A stretch of 64,000 nt of DNA from Senimuribacter intestinalis (lineage in GTDB: Bacteria > Bacillota > Clostridia > Peptostreptococcales > Anaerovoracaceae). The notes under the pieces were generated by a model. That model did not search any database and had not been told where the DNA came from. It was given only the letters and a program-made list of their open reading frames with translations. The stretch is taken from the NCBI GenBank assembly GCA_943192975.1, contig CALPCJ010000002.1:248001-312000 (forward strand), read 5' to 3'. This document shows positions 16,128 to 23,158 of the stretch, piece after piece (position 1 is the stretch's first letter; each line of letters opens with the position of its first letter). Both the position numbers and the translations under genes were made by a program.

Positions 16128-18680
16128 TTACGTATACATCCGCAGCCGCTCTATAACGCTGTCCTGCACCGTCTTTTTCTGCAGTACCAGCGGAATCACA
16201 ATGCAAATGGCAAAGAGAAATATCACACCGCACAAAAGCGCTGCCCACGGATAGGAAAAGGTAAAATACGCAATACGCTGGTTCACCAGCTGCCGCATTC
16301 CATAGAGCACGCCGCTGCCGGCTGTCAGCGTCAGACCTGTCACAATCAGACTATAAAAGATCCCTTCTAACACAATACTTTTCCGAAGCTGCTTTCGCGT
16401 CATCCCCAGACTCTCCATGACGGCAAACTCTTTCCGCCGCGCCGTAAGCCCTGTCAGCGTCACATTGATATAGTTCAGAAGTCCCATGGACAGAAGCACC
16501 AGACATATTCCACCCATAATCACTCTGCTGGAACCGATATAGTCCCTTGCTGCCATAAGCAGATCCGATTTGGCGGTAATCTCTAAAATCCCCTGCTCAT
16601 ACTGCAAATCTGCAGGGTGCAGCTTCTTTTGCGCCCGGTTATAAGCAGAAACCATACGATCCGCCTGGGCTTTTACAAGAGGTTCCGATGCCAGTTCCAC
16701 GTTAAAGTCCAGCCTGAAAATTCGTTCCGGAAGTCCCATCCGCGCAAACCCCTCTTCACTGACCAGAAAATAGAGGATGCTAGGTCCATTCCAAGTCGTC
16801 ATCATGTTCGGAAATCCCTTTGCGGTAAAGTCCAGATAACCGCTGCATTCCATCTGGGTCTTCCGATCTTTCGCCAGGCTAAAAAGCTGCACTGGCTGAC
16901 CTACCGCCTCCCTGCTTTTTTCTTCCATCGCCTGCGATAAATTATGGTAATGCAATACGATAAAGCCTTTCCCCGCGCGCACTGCATCCATGTCGACCAT
17001 CTCCGACAGTTCCTTTTCCTCTACATACATCGCAAGTTCTTCCAGCACATCATCATGGAGCGTCTGCACCACAAAGGGCAGAAATGTCTCATGTTCAAGT
17101 TTCCAGGAGGCAAGACGCATGGATAAAGCGGTTTCACTACTCTTCACCCTGCCAAAACCGCCGTCGACCGTCTCTGCCTCTGTCACACCAGGTAGGTCGA
17201 GTAATCCTTGCGCAAAATCAGGATCAAAATGGATCTCATCATCGGTGTAGTCCTCCGCCGTCATGGCAGAAGCTCCGCACATAATACTAAAATCCTGATT
17301 ATCATATTCAATCTGTGCTGTCTGATCAAGTCCTGTTGAAAGCACGACCGCACTTAAAAAGACTGTCATAGAAAGAGTCAGGGAAATGACCGCAATCACA
17401 AATCGTTTTCTATAGCGAAATAAATTTCTGCATGCCAGAAGCGCCAGACTGAAGCGCTGATTTCCTGGCTTCTGTTTCTTTCTGCGCCTTGCAGAAAGTC
17501 CTACAAATTTTACCGCCTCAATCGGCTGCATGCTTATAACTTTCATCATGGCAAGGGACGTTGCCGCAAATGTGACAAAGACGCCAAATCCCACTGCAAA
17601 TACCAAAATCCACGGTTTAAACGCAATCATAGCCGACGCGCTGCCAAACTCATGCAAATACAGATTTTCGAGGAGTTTTGGCACGATAAAAACCATCATT
17701 GCCATACCGGCTGCCATTCCCAGCAGGCAGCCTTTGCACACAATCCAGCTTGTTTGTCTGTATACAATCCGTGCCAGTTGTCCTTTGGTCGTCCCCAGCG
17801 TCTTTAAAAGACCATACTGCCGCACATGCTCCACCATAGAAATGCTCATGATATTATAAAGAAGCAGCCAGGCGCCTGCAAAGATGACGATGGCCAGAAT
17901 CACCGCAACGTCAAAACCGCCGGCAAATTCATAGATTGCGCTGTAGGTCAACGCATTTCCGCCGAAAAACTGCTGTGTGTCATCGGTCATTTCCACGTCT
18001 TGATACAATCTGTCCTCTGCCGTCTCTCCGTCCAAACTGTCCTGCTGCTTGATTAAAAGCGTGGTATGCTGCTGCGACGCCAGATGTTCCTTTTCTAAAA
18101 ATCGCTCTGAAAAAAAACCATAGGGAGGCGCTTTTGCCGCTTCCACATATTCTGTATAATATCCGGAAAGCCGAAAGGTCTGCTGCAGCCTTTGTCCTCC
18201 TGTCGTCTGCATCGTTACATCAATTTCCATGCCGAGGTGAGGCTTTGCAATCCCTAAATCAGAAAGCGCCCGCATTGGCAGCATCACTTCATCTGCTTCT
18301 TTCGGATACACACCGTGTATATCACTGTAAGCCGGCGCCTGCATGGTTTCATAAGCCGTTTCATCTAAAACCAGACAGGTAAACGCCTCCGTTTCGCCGA
18401 TATAGACTTCTTTTCCTACGGCTTTAATATAGTCCAGGTTTTCTATGACCGCAATCTGTTCTTCTGTGGCGCGCTCCAGCGTTGTCGATGCAGTCGTTCC
18501 CATCATTCTCGCGTAAAGTAGGCAGTCCGCCTCCAGTTTTCCTGCGGACAGGCTGAATACAGAAAAGATCAGAAGGACGACAAAGGCAACAGCGCAGGTG
18601 AGCACTCTGTTTCGGTTCAGATTTGCCCGATACAGTCTTCGTGATAAAAGGCGCAGCACTTCTCCATTATTATTCCGCAT
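16128..18680 (-). CDS. ABC transporter permease (FtsX-like, large)
   Basis: Membrane subunit of a type VII (MacB/FtsX-like) ABC system, 850 residues. One span lies at residues 25-47. Two FtsX-type three-span bundles follow, the first around 250-390 (with MVEHVRQYGLLKTLGTTKGQL) and the second at the C-terminus (EFAVMESLGMTRKQLRKS). Extracellular-side loops of about 200 residues separate them. The ATG at 18680 overlaps the ATPase gene by 11 bases and follows GGAGG. The operon order regulator-kinase-ATPase-permease is typical for systems that sense and resist antimicrobial peptides, although the permease is not of the 10-span BceB layout. Confidence 0.88.
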   Translation of the reverse strand: MRNNNGEVLRLLSRRLYRANLNRNRVLTCAVAFVVLLIFSVFSLSAGKLEADCLLYARMMGTTASTTLERATEEQIAVIENLDYIKAVGKEVYIGETEAFTCLVLDETAYETMQAPAYSDIHGVYPKEADEVMLPMRALSDLGIAKPHLGMEIDVTMQTTGGQRLQQTFRLSGYYTEYVEAAKAPPYGFFSERFLEKEHLASQQHTTLLIKQQDSLDGETAEDRLYQDVEMTDDTQQFFGGNALTYSAIYEFAGGFDVAVILAIVIFAGAWLLLYNIMSISMVEHVRQYGLLKTLGTTKGQLARIVYRQTSWIVCKGCLLGMAAGMAMMVFIVPKLLENLYLHEFGSASAMIAFKPWILVFAVGFGVFVTFAATSLAMMKVISMQPIEAVKFVGLSARRRKKQKPGNQRFSLALLACRNLFRYRKRFVIAVISLTLSMTVFLSAVVLSTGLDQTAQIEYDNQDFSIMCGASAMTAEDYTDDEIHFDPDFAQGLLDLPGVTEAETVDGGFGRVKSSETALSMRLASWKLEHETFLPFVVQTLHDDVLEELAMYVEEKELSEMVDMDAVRAGKGFIVLHYHNLSQAMEEKSREAVGQPVQLFSLAKDRKTQMECSGYLDFTAKGFPNMMTTWNGPSILYFLVSEEGFARMGLPERIFRLDFNVELASEPLVKAQADRMVSAYNRAQKKLHPADLQYEQGILEITAKSDLLMAARDYIGSSRVIMGGICLVLLSMGLLNYINVTLTGLTARRKEFAVMESLGMTRKQLRKSIVLEGIFYSLIVTGLTLTAGSGVLYGMRQLVNQRIAYFTFSYPWAALLCGVIFLFAICIVIPLVLQKKTVQDSVIERLRMYT

Positions 18681-19350
18681 CACTGCCTCCTCTTACTTTT
18701 CCATCCTCGATTCGAATCATCCGATCTGCCATCTGCGCAATTTCCTCGTTATGAGTCACAATCACCATCGTCTGTCCAAAGCGTGCGGCACTTGCTTTCA
18801 GCAGTCCGATGACTTCCAGACCGGTTCTGGAATCCAGATTTCCCGTAGGCTCGTCCGCAAGAATGACCGCAGGTTTGGTCATTAACGCTCTTGCAATGGC
18901 CACTCTCTGCTGCTGTCCGCCTGAAAGGGTTTCCGGCATATTGCAGAGTTTATCTTCTATGCCGAGAACTTCTACTACCTGCGCAAAGAACGCTGCGTCC
19001 AGTCCTGCGCCGTCCAGCTTTAAAGGCAATGTAATATTTTCTTCCACGCTCAAAATCGGCAGCAGATTATAGTTCTGAAACACGAATCCGATATTTCTTC
19101 TGCGAAATACGGTGAGTTCTTCCTGCGTCAACTGTTCCAGACTTCTGTTTCTGATTGTGACGCTGCCCTCTGTCGGCTGATCCAGACCGCCCAGCATATT
19201 GAGCAGCGTAGTCTTTCCGCTGCCGGACGAACCGATGATTGCTGCAAACTCCCCTTCCTCTATGGAAATACTTACTCCATCCAGCGCCCGCACCGCGCCG
19301 GACGGTACTACGTAAATTTTTTGCAGATTCTCTGTTTTGACAACTTCCAT
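18670..19350 (-). CDS. ABC transporter ATP-binding protein (MacB/LolD type)
   Basis: Nucleotide-binding subunit for the large permease that follows. The 226 residues contain Walker A GSSGSGKTT, the Q-loop FQNYNLLP, signature LSGGQQQRVAIARAL, Walker B VILADEPTGNLD and the H-loop VTHNEE. Close in type to the LolD/MacB/BceA group. The start at 19350 follows AGGAAGG. Downstream of the two-component genes by 123 bases. Confidence 0.94.
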   Translation of the reverse strand: MEVVKTENLQKIYVVPSGAVRALDGVSISIEEGEFAAIIGSSGSGKTTLLNMLGGLDQPTEGSVTIRNRSLEQLTQEELTVFRRRNIGFVFQNYNLLPILSVEENITLPLKLDGAGLDAAFFAQVVEVLGIEDKLCNMPETLSGGQQQRVAIARALMTKPAVILADEPTGNLDSRTGLEVIGLLKASAARFGQTMVIVTHNEEIAQMADRMIRIEDGKVRGGSDAE

Positions 19351-19473
19351 CTAAACACCTTCCTTTCTGCCTTTATCCTACCAAATAGTATTTACAATTT
19401 CCTTACAAAAAGAAAAACTGTCCCTGCAAAATTACACCCTGTGTATTTTGCCGCACAGTTTTCTCCTGTCTTA

Positions 19474-20319
19474 TCATCGTGCAGGCAGAAAAATCGATAC
19501 TTTCAGACCCTGCTTCTGCCTTTTTACTTTCATAAATCCGTCATGCTGGCTGATGATTTCTCTCGCCAAATAAAGTCCGATGCCAAATCCTTCCTCCACC
19601 GTCACGCGTTTTCCTCGATAAAACCGCTGAAAAATCAAATTTTCTTCTCCTTCTTCTATGCCAATGCCGTCATCCCCCACGGAAATTTCCGTAAACATGG
19701 CATTCTTTTCTGCTTTGATCAGAATCCTTCCGCCATCCTGCGTGTATTTCACACTGTTATCCAAAAGATTTACCACTGCTTCCCCCAGCCAGTTCGCGTC
19801 GTGGGGCACAGATAAACGCGGTTCCATGGAAAGCTGCACATCAATGTGCTTTTCCAGCGCCTGCTGACGTATCTGCAAAATGCAGGAAAGCAATGTTTCG
19901 TGCAAGCTGCAGGATTCTTTTCGGATTTGTATGACACGGCTTTCCAGCCTCGCCATTTTTATAAAACTCTCTGTTAAAAACCGAATTCTCTGCTCTGCGG
20001 CCATGACAGCCTGAAAGTAAGCCGCCTGCTCTTGCGCCGAAAGGTTTTCCGAAGAAAGAAGTTCCAGATAGCTTTCCATATTCGCAAGGGGATTGCGCAG
20101 CTGATGGGCAATTTCACTGATCAGCTCCTTCAGTCCATCTCGTTCTCTGCACACTTGCTGCTTGCTCTCCCAGATCTGATCGGAAAGCCTGACTAACTGA
20201 TGAGAAATCTTCGACGGCAGCGTATCTGAAATACAATCCGCGAGTTCCAGCCTCTTGCCGTGATTTATGGTTTCTAGCGCTTCGGATAGTTCCTCCAGCG
20301 CTTTTTTTGTATTTCGCAT
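19474..20319 (-). CDS. Sensor histidine kinase without membrane spans
   Basis: HATPase-type kinase of 281 residues. The H-box is SEIAHQLRNPLA with the phosphorylated His72; N-box NLLDNSVKYT and G-boxes GDDGIGIE and GFGIGLYLA are intact. There is no predicted transmembrane segment or extracellular sensor, so it must receive its signal from a partner, most simply the ABC permease encoded downstream. It starts eight bases after the regulator gene ends. The N-terminal 60 residues are helical and probably form a dimerising coiled coil. Confidence 0.9.
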   Translation of the reverse strand: MRNTKKALEELSEALETINHGKRLELADCISDTLPSKISHQLVRLSDQIWESKQQVCRERDGLKELISEIAHQLRNPLANMESYLELLSSENLSAQEQAAYFQAVMAAEQRIRFLTESFIKMARLESRVIQIRKESCSLHETLLSCILQIRQQALEKHIDVQLSMEPRLSVPHDANWLGEAVVNLLDNSVKYTQDGGRILIKAEKNAMFTEISVGDDGIGIEEGEENLIFQRFYRGKRVTVEEGFGIGLYLAREIISQHDGFMKVKRQKQGLKVSIFLPAR

Positions 20320-20327
20320 CGCACTTC

Positions 20328-20996
20328 CTACTTTCCAAAAGTATAACCTATTCCAAATACATTCCTGATGAAAATCGGTTCCTCCAGATTGGGTTCGATT
20401 TTCTTTCTCAGCCTGCTCAGCGTCACATTTACGGTATTTTCCTCTACAAAAGCGCCGTCCGCATCCCAGACCTGTTCCAGCATCATTTCTCTGGTAACGA
20501 CTCTGCCCCGGTTTTTTACAAGAAGCTCCAGCACTTTATATTCCTTGGCAGTCAAATTGATGGCTTCACCCCGATAGGTTACCGACTTTCTGTCAAAGTC
20601 CATTGCAAGTTCCAGATAGGAAAATCGCTGATTCTGACCGCTGCTCCTGCGCAGGATCGCCTCCACATGTTTCAAAAGCACCGCCATGGGAAACGGTTTG
20701 ACAAGATAATCGTCCGCGCCAAGATCAAAAGCCCGAATCATATCACTTTCATCATCTCTTGCCGTCAAAAACATCACCGGCGTCTGCCCGGATTCTCGAA
20801 TACGCCTGCAAAGTGTAAAACCATCGCCTGCAGGCAGATTCACATCCACAATGAATAAATCCGGCTGCTTGTCAATCAGCGCCGTTCCTTCCCCGTAGGA
20901 ATGCGCCCTGTCTACCGCATAATCTGCTTTTTTCAATGTCTGATACAACGCCTCGTTGAACAGCCTGTCATCCTCCACAATGGCAATCCGCTTCAT
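20328..20996 (-). CDS. OmpR/PhoB family response regulator
   Basis: Receiver (phosphoacceptor Asp51 in LFIVDVNLPAGDG) plus a C-terminal winged-helix DNA-binding domain (LTAKEYKVLELLVKNRGRVV; VTLSRLRKKIE). 222 residues from the ATG at 20996, which follows AAGGAGTCAAGG; the frame extends upstream but homology begins here. First gene of the regulator-kinase-ABC operon, whose expression it probably controls. The promoter must lie in the repeat-rich stretch upstream (island G), where I cannot point to a convincing site. Confidence 0.93.
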   Translation of the reverse strand: MKRIAIVEDDRLFNEALYQTLKKADYAVDRAHSYGEGTALIDKQPDLFIVDVNLPAGDGFTLCRRIRESGQTPVMFLTARDDESDMIRAFDLGADDYLVKPFPMAVLLKHVEAILRRSSGQNQRFSYLELAMDFDRKSVTYRGEAINLTAKEYKVLELLVKNRGRVVTREMMLEQVWDADGAFVEENTVNVTLSRLRKKIEPNLEEPIFIRNVFGIGYTFGK

Positions 20997-21119
20997 CCTT
21001 GACTCCTTTCGTACCCATTCGTTTCTATTGTAGCAAAGAAATCCGAAAAGGGAAATACTTTTCTTGGGGCATGAAACAGCAAAGACACGAAGCTGGATTT
21101 TTGTTCCGAAATTCATACT

Positions 21120-21438
21120 CTGACCGTTTGGGCAATAAATCGCCGTCATACGGTCAGACTTGAAAATCCTGTTGAGGCATTTCTGACCGTAAAAGGCTAA
21201 ATTTGAACGAATACAGTCAAAAAAATAAACTCACTGACTTTCAATACTGTGAATTTATATCTTCAATTCCATTATATTATAGTTTCTTCCAAAATGATGA
21301 GGAAAAACTTTTGAGAATTCCCTTTGAACAAGGGAATTTATAACCGCAATTGTTCGAAAAAGAGATTTGCGGTCATTTTCGGCCTGTCACACGTTTTAAA
21401 GATGACCGCAAGATAGCATTTTTGCTACAATACAGTCA
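21120..21438. repeat. Intergenic inverted-repeat island G (TGACCG/CGGTCA arms)
   Basis: Part of the 495-base gap 20997-21491. Unit 1 is CTGACCGT...ACGGTCAG at 21120-21157 and unit 2 starts with CTGACCGT at 21183, exactly 63 bp later, ending in a decayed TACAGTCA at about 21219. After a degenerate stretch, two further units occur: ACCGCAA...TTGCGGTCA (about 21341-21376) and TGACCGCA...TACAGTCA (21403-21438), 62 bp apart. Same scaffold as islands C and F but with different arms. No gene seen. Confidence 0.75.
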
Positions 21439-21491
21439 GATTTGTCGTCACGAAAGAAATTCAAATATTTTCACGTGTTTAGACTACCCTT

Positions 21492-21608
21492 TTATTTACG
21501 ACGTTTCCGAATGAAATATACGATTAACGACACAGTGACGCCTATTCCACATAAAAAAACTAATAATGTCAGCATCTGCTGAATTAAAGTAAATTAAGTC
21601 ATGTTCAC
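21492..21608 (-). pseudogene. Small membrane peptide gene with an early stop codon
   Basis: Paralogue of the 40-residue peptide at 9745-9867. Aligned by eye: MNMTQITLIQQIFTLVVFL against VNMT-stop-FTLIQQMLTLLVFL, then LCGIGVTVSLIVYFIRKRRK. The fifth codon is TAA where the other copy has CAA. Reinitiation at the internal ATG would give only 26 residues, starting within the hydrophobic segment. GAGGTGAACATG lies at the expected start. Most simply a decayed copy. Confidence 0.6.
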
Positions 21609-21669
21609 ATGTTCACCTCATATAAGCAGGGATTATATGGAGTTATACTCCTCAATTCGGTAATAAACA

Positions 21670-21756
21670 TCATGACAACCAACACCCCCCGTATATCAAA
21701 CCCATAATAACCGCAGGAAGTCGTTGTCTTTTAAGTGAATCTAAGTATAGGTTCAT
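21670..21756 (-). CDS. Small ORF of 28 residues, possibly frameshifted
   Basis: Begins MNLYLDSLKRQRLPAVIMG after a strong AAAGGAG site (ATG at 21756) and stops at 21670. The frame crosses a run of six G (minus strand, about 21695-21700). With one more G the protein would continue as a hydrophobic GGVLVVMMFITEL membrane segment and end at 21605, next to the following small gene. That longer 50-residue version looks more natural, so this may be a frameshifted membrane peptide gene. I do not recognise either form. Confidence 0.4.
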   Translation of the reverse strand: MNLYLDSLKRQRLPAVIMGLIYGGCWLS

Positions 21757-21782
21757 TTGTTTTCTCTCCTTTCAAAAGGATA

Positions 21783-21808
21783 AAGAAAGACTGCAAGCGC
21801 AGTCTTCC
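21783..21808 (-). terminator. Terminator at the end of the accessory peptide operon
   Basis: AAGACTGC-AAGC-GCAGTCTT is a perfect eight-base-pair hairpin; on the minus strand it is followed by TCTTT. It lies 14 bases after the last small frame of the operon. Confidence 0.65.
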
Positions 21809-21819
21809 TTCATGTCATC

Positions 21820-21906
21820 TTAGTTGCTTCTCCATGTACCTTCTGCCTGCGTGTCTACAAGCGTTGTTACATCATTATGCCACGTAGAACAATAAGCCAT
21901 ATTCAT
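21820..21906 (-). CDS. 28-residue peptide overlapping the upstream stop codon
   Basis: The ATG at 21906 overlaps the TGA of the 142-residue gene (ATGA), with AAAAGGA just upstream, so translation could be coupled. The product, MNMAYCSTWHNDV then TTLVDTQAEGTWRSN, has one cysteine and no hydrophobic segment. It is not recognised. Its end (AEGTW) recalls the start of mature lactococcin-972-type bacteriocins, but this is too short a match to mean anything on its own. It may be a remnant. Confidence 0.35.
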   Translation of the reverse strand: MNMAYCSTWHNDVTTLVDTQAEGTWRSN

Positions 21907-22331
21907 TTTTTTTCCTTTTCAAGTAGTGTGCAATAATCCCAAAATACTGAAGTATTATTTTCTATATCATACTGAGATACACCTTGAAATAGTCGCAATT
22001 CTTTATATAATTCTTGAGATGAGCATTCAATATAACCAGTTTTTTTTTCAATTATAATCCTTATAAGTTCCTCTTTTTCTAAAGCTCCAGATAGAATCGC
22101 TTTCTTATAATAATTCTCACTTTTTGTATTTCTTATTATATCGAAAATCAATATATCAAGTTCATCATATTTTAAAAACTTATTTTTATTTAATTCACAT
22201 TTTATAATATTATTTATAATAATATTAAATCTTGAATCACTTAATTTCTCCGGTTCAATCATAGTAACATCAAATTTATTATTTAAAAAACTCGTTATAT
22301 CTGATAATTTTTTAATCAAATTACACTTCAC
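21903..22331 (-). CDS. Hypothetical protein, 142 residues
   Basis: Not recognised. Lys/Ile/Asn-rich, clearly more AT-rich than the neighbouring operons, without signal peptide or membrane span. Predicted mostly helical by eye (FNIIINNIIKCELNKNKF; KELRLFQGVSQYDIENN). The start region is ATGAAGTGT-like at 22331, preceded by GGGGTG. It follows the secreted protein gene by 32 bases in the peptide operon. A cytoplasmic immunity or accessory role is only a guess from position; the base composition suggests acquisition by transfer. Confidence 0.6.
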   Translation of the reverse strand: MKCNLIKKLSDITSFLNNKFDVTMIEPEKLSDSRFNIIINNIIKCELNKNKFLKYDELDILIFDIIRNTKSENYYKKAILSGALEKEELIRIIIEKKTGYIECSSQELYKELRLFQGVSQYDIENNTSVFWDYCTLLEKEKK

Positions 22332-22363
22332 CCCTTATTTTCATGCGACAAATCTATTTATAT

Positions 22364-22903
22364 TTATTTAATAGGTTTCTGTCCAACAGGATCTCCTGCA
22401 CTAATCCAACCATAACCCATAATATATGCTTGATAAGTTCCCACATCTACTCTAACTGCTTTGACTGATGTTGCAAGCTTTACTTCTTTCAATCGAACAT
22501 GAGCCTCTTTAGCTGCCATAAAGTTTCTAGTACCTGGAGAAAATGTCGGTACTAACTGTTTTCGATTCAAAAGATTTGTATTCCAAATTTCAAAGTTCGT
22601 AATCTTCACAGCATTTGCAGGATCATCACCTGTATACTGCACATAAACTTCAACCTTTGTTGTATCTCCTGATCTAATAAACACAGGCTCTAGTCTTGCG
22701 GAACGAAATATCCCTGCAACATCAATTGAAATATTTGGAGTATATTGGCTATCAAATGCTTCCCGATTGCTTCCATAGACCGGTATTTCTTCAGAAACAC
22801 TAACTACTTCATTTGCGAATGTAGTAGAAGAACAAATGAACATGCATATAATTAAACTTATAGTTGCTAAAAATAATTTTTTTGATAATGATTTTTTCTT
22901 CAT
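22364..22903 (-). CDS. Secreted hypothetical protein in the peptide operon
   Basis: A 179-residue protein with a typical Sec signal peptide: KKKSLSKKLF, a hydrophobic core ISLIICMFICSS, and probable cleavage after TTFA. The mature part contains a beta-rich region (TTKVEVYVQYTGDDPANAVKI) and several Tyr/Gly residues at the end (YQAYIMGYGWISAGD). No family recognised. The ATG at 22903 follows AAAGGATAGAG; an in-frame TTG at 22924 is weaker. It is the second gene after the phased-repeat promoter, downstream of the 20-residue peptide, and so probably under the same LytTR control. Confidence 0.75.
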   Translation of the reverse strand: MKKKSLSKKLFLATISLIICMFICSSTTFANEVVSVSEEIPVYGSNREAFDSQYTPNISIDVAGIFRSARLEPVFIRSGDTTKVEVYVQYTGDDPANAVKITNFEIWNTNLLNRKQLVPTFSPGTRNFMAAKEAHVRLKEVKLATSVKAVRVDVGTYQAYIMGYGWISAGDPVGQKPIK

Positions 22904-22970
22904 TACTCTATCCTTTCCAATCAAAATACAATTTCCATCTTGATTTTCTCCTAATCTTGCGCTAACTTCT

Positions 22971-23033
22971 TTATTTTCCGCCCAGCAGCTTTTTCAGCCA
23001 CTCCCACCAATTGGAATCAAGATATTCTGGCAT
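22971..23033 (-). CDS. 20-residue Trp-rich peptide, candidate signal or effector peptide
   Basis: Perfect ribosome site (GGGAGGTGAGTGT) before the ATG at 23033. Product MPEYLDSN followed by WWEWLKKLLGGK. It has three tryptophans in four positions, an amphipathic Trp/Leu/Lys stretch, and a Gly-Gly near the end. No export leader is evident. It is the first gene behind the direct-repeat promoter at 23093-23151 and lies 125 bases after a HPK10-type kinase gene. Position suggests a signalling peptide or a small amphipathic effector; this is inference. The start codon, stop codon and ribosome site are seen directly. Confidence 0.65.
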   Translation of the reverse strand: MPEYLDSNWWEWLKKLLGGK

Positions 23034-23092
23034 ACACTCACCTCCCGCAAACCTATTTGCTAACACCTTCTAGGTTCACTCTATCATAGGTC

Positions 23093-23151
23093 TGCGCAGG
23101 TTCCAATCTGCATGTTGCAGATGGTCGTTTTTTTGATGTAGGTGGTCGTTT
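23093..23151 (-). promoter_or_regulatory. LytTR-type direct repeat and promoter of the peptide operon
   Basis: Two copies of AAACGACCAYCTRCA (minus strand; 23137-23151 and 23116-23130) match at 13 of 15 positions and have a 21-bp period, two helical turns, which is the geometry of sites bound by LytTR regulators such as ComE and AgrA. A TATGAT -10 box lies at 23093-23098, 17 bases beyond the proximal repeat, and no consensus -35 is present, as expected for an activated promoter. The start would fall about 50 bases before the 20-residue peptide gene. The site begins directly after the kinase stop codon. Confidence 0.68.
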
Positions 23152-23158
23152 ACTTTCC

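Noticed and set aside
16128..20996. Bce-type bacitracin resistance module by name
   Set aside because: The gene order fits, but the permease is an 850-residue two-bundle FtsX protein and the kinase has no membrane spans, so a BceRSAB assignment is not supported.
21820..21906. Lactococcin-972-like bacteriocin
   Set aside because: Only the short AEGTW string matches; the rest of the protein and a signal peptide are missing.
22971..23033. Calling the 20-residue peptide a ComS/XIP or an AgrD homologue
   Set aside because: Trp-Trp content alone is not homology. There is no Rgg/ComR regulator, no AgrB and no conserved AgrD tail; only a candidate signal role by position is supported.
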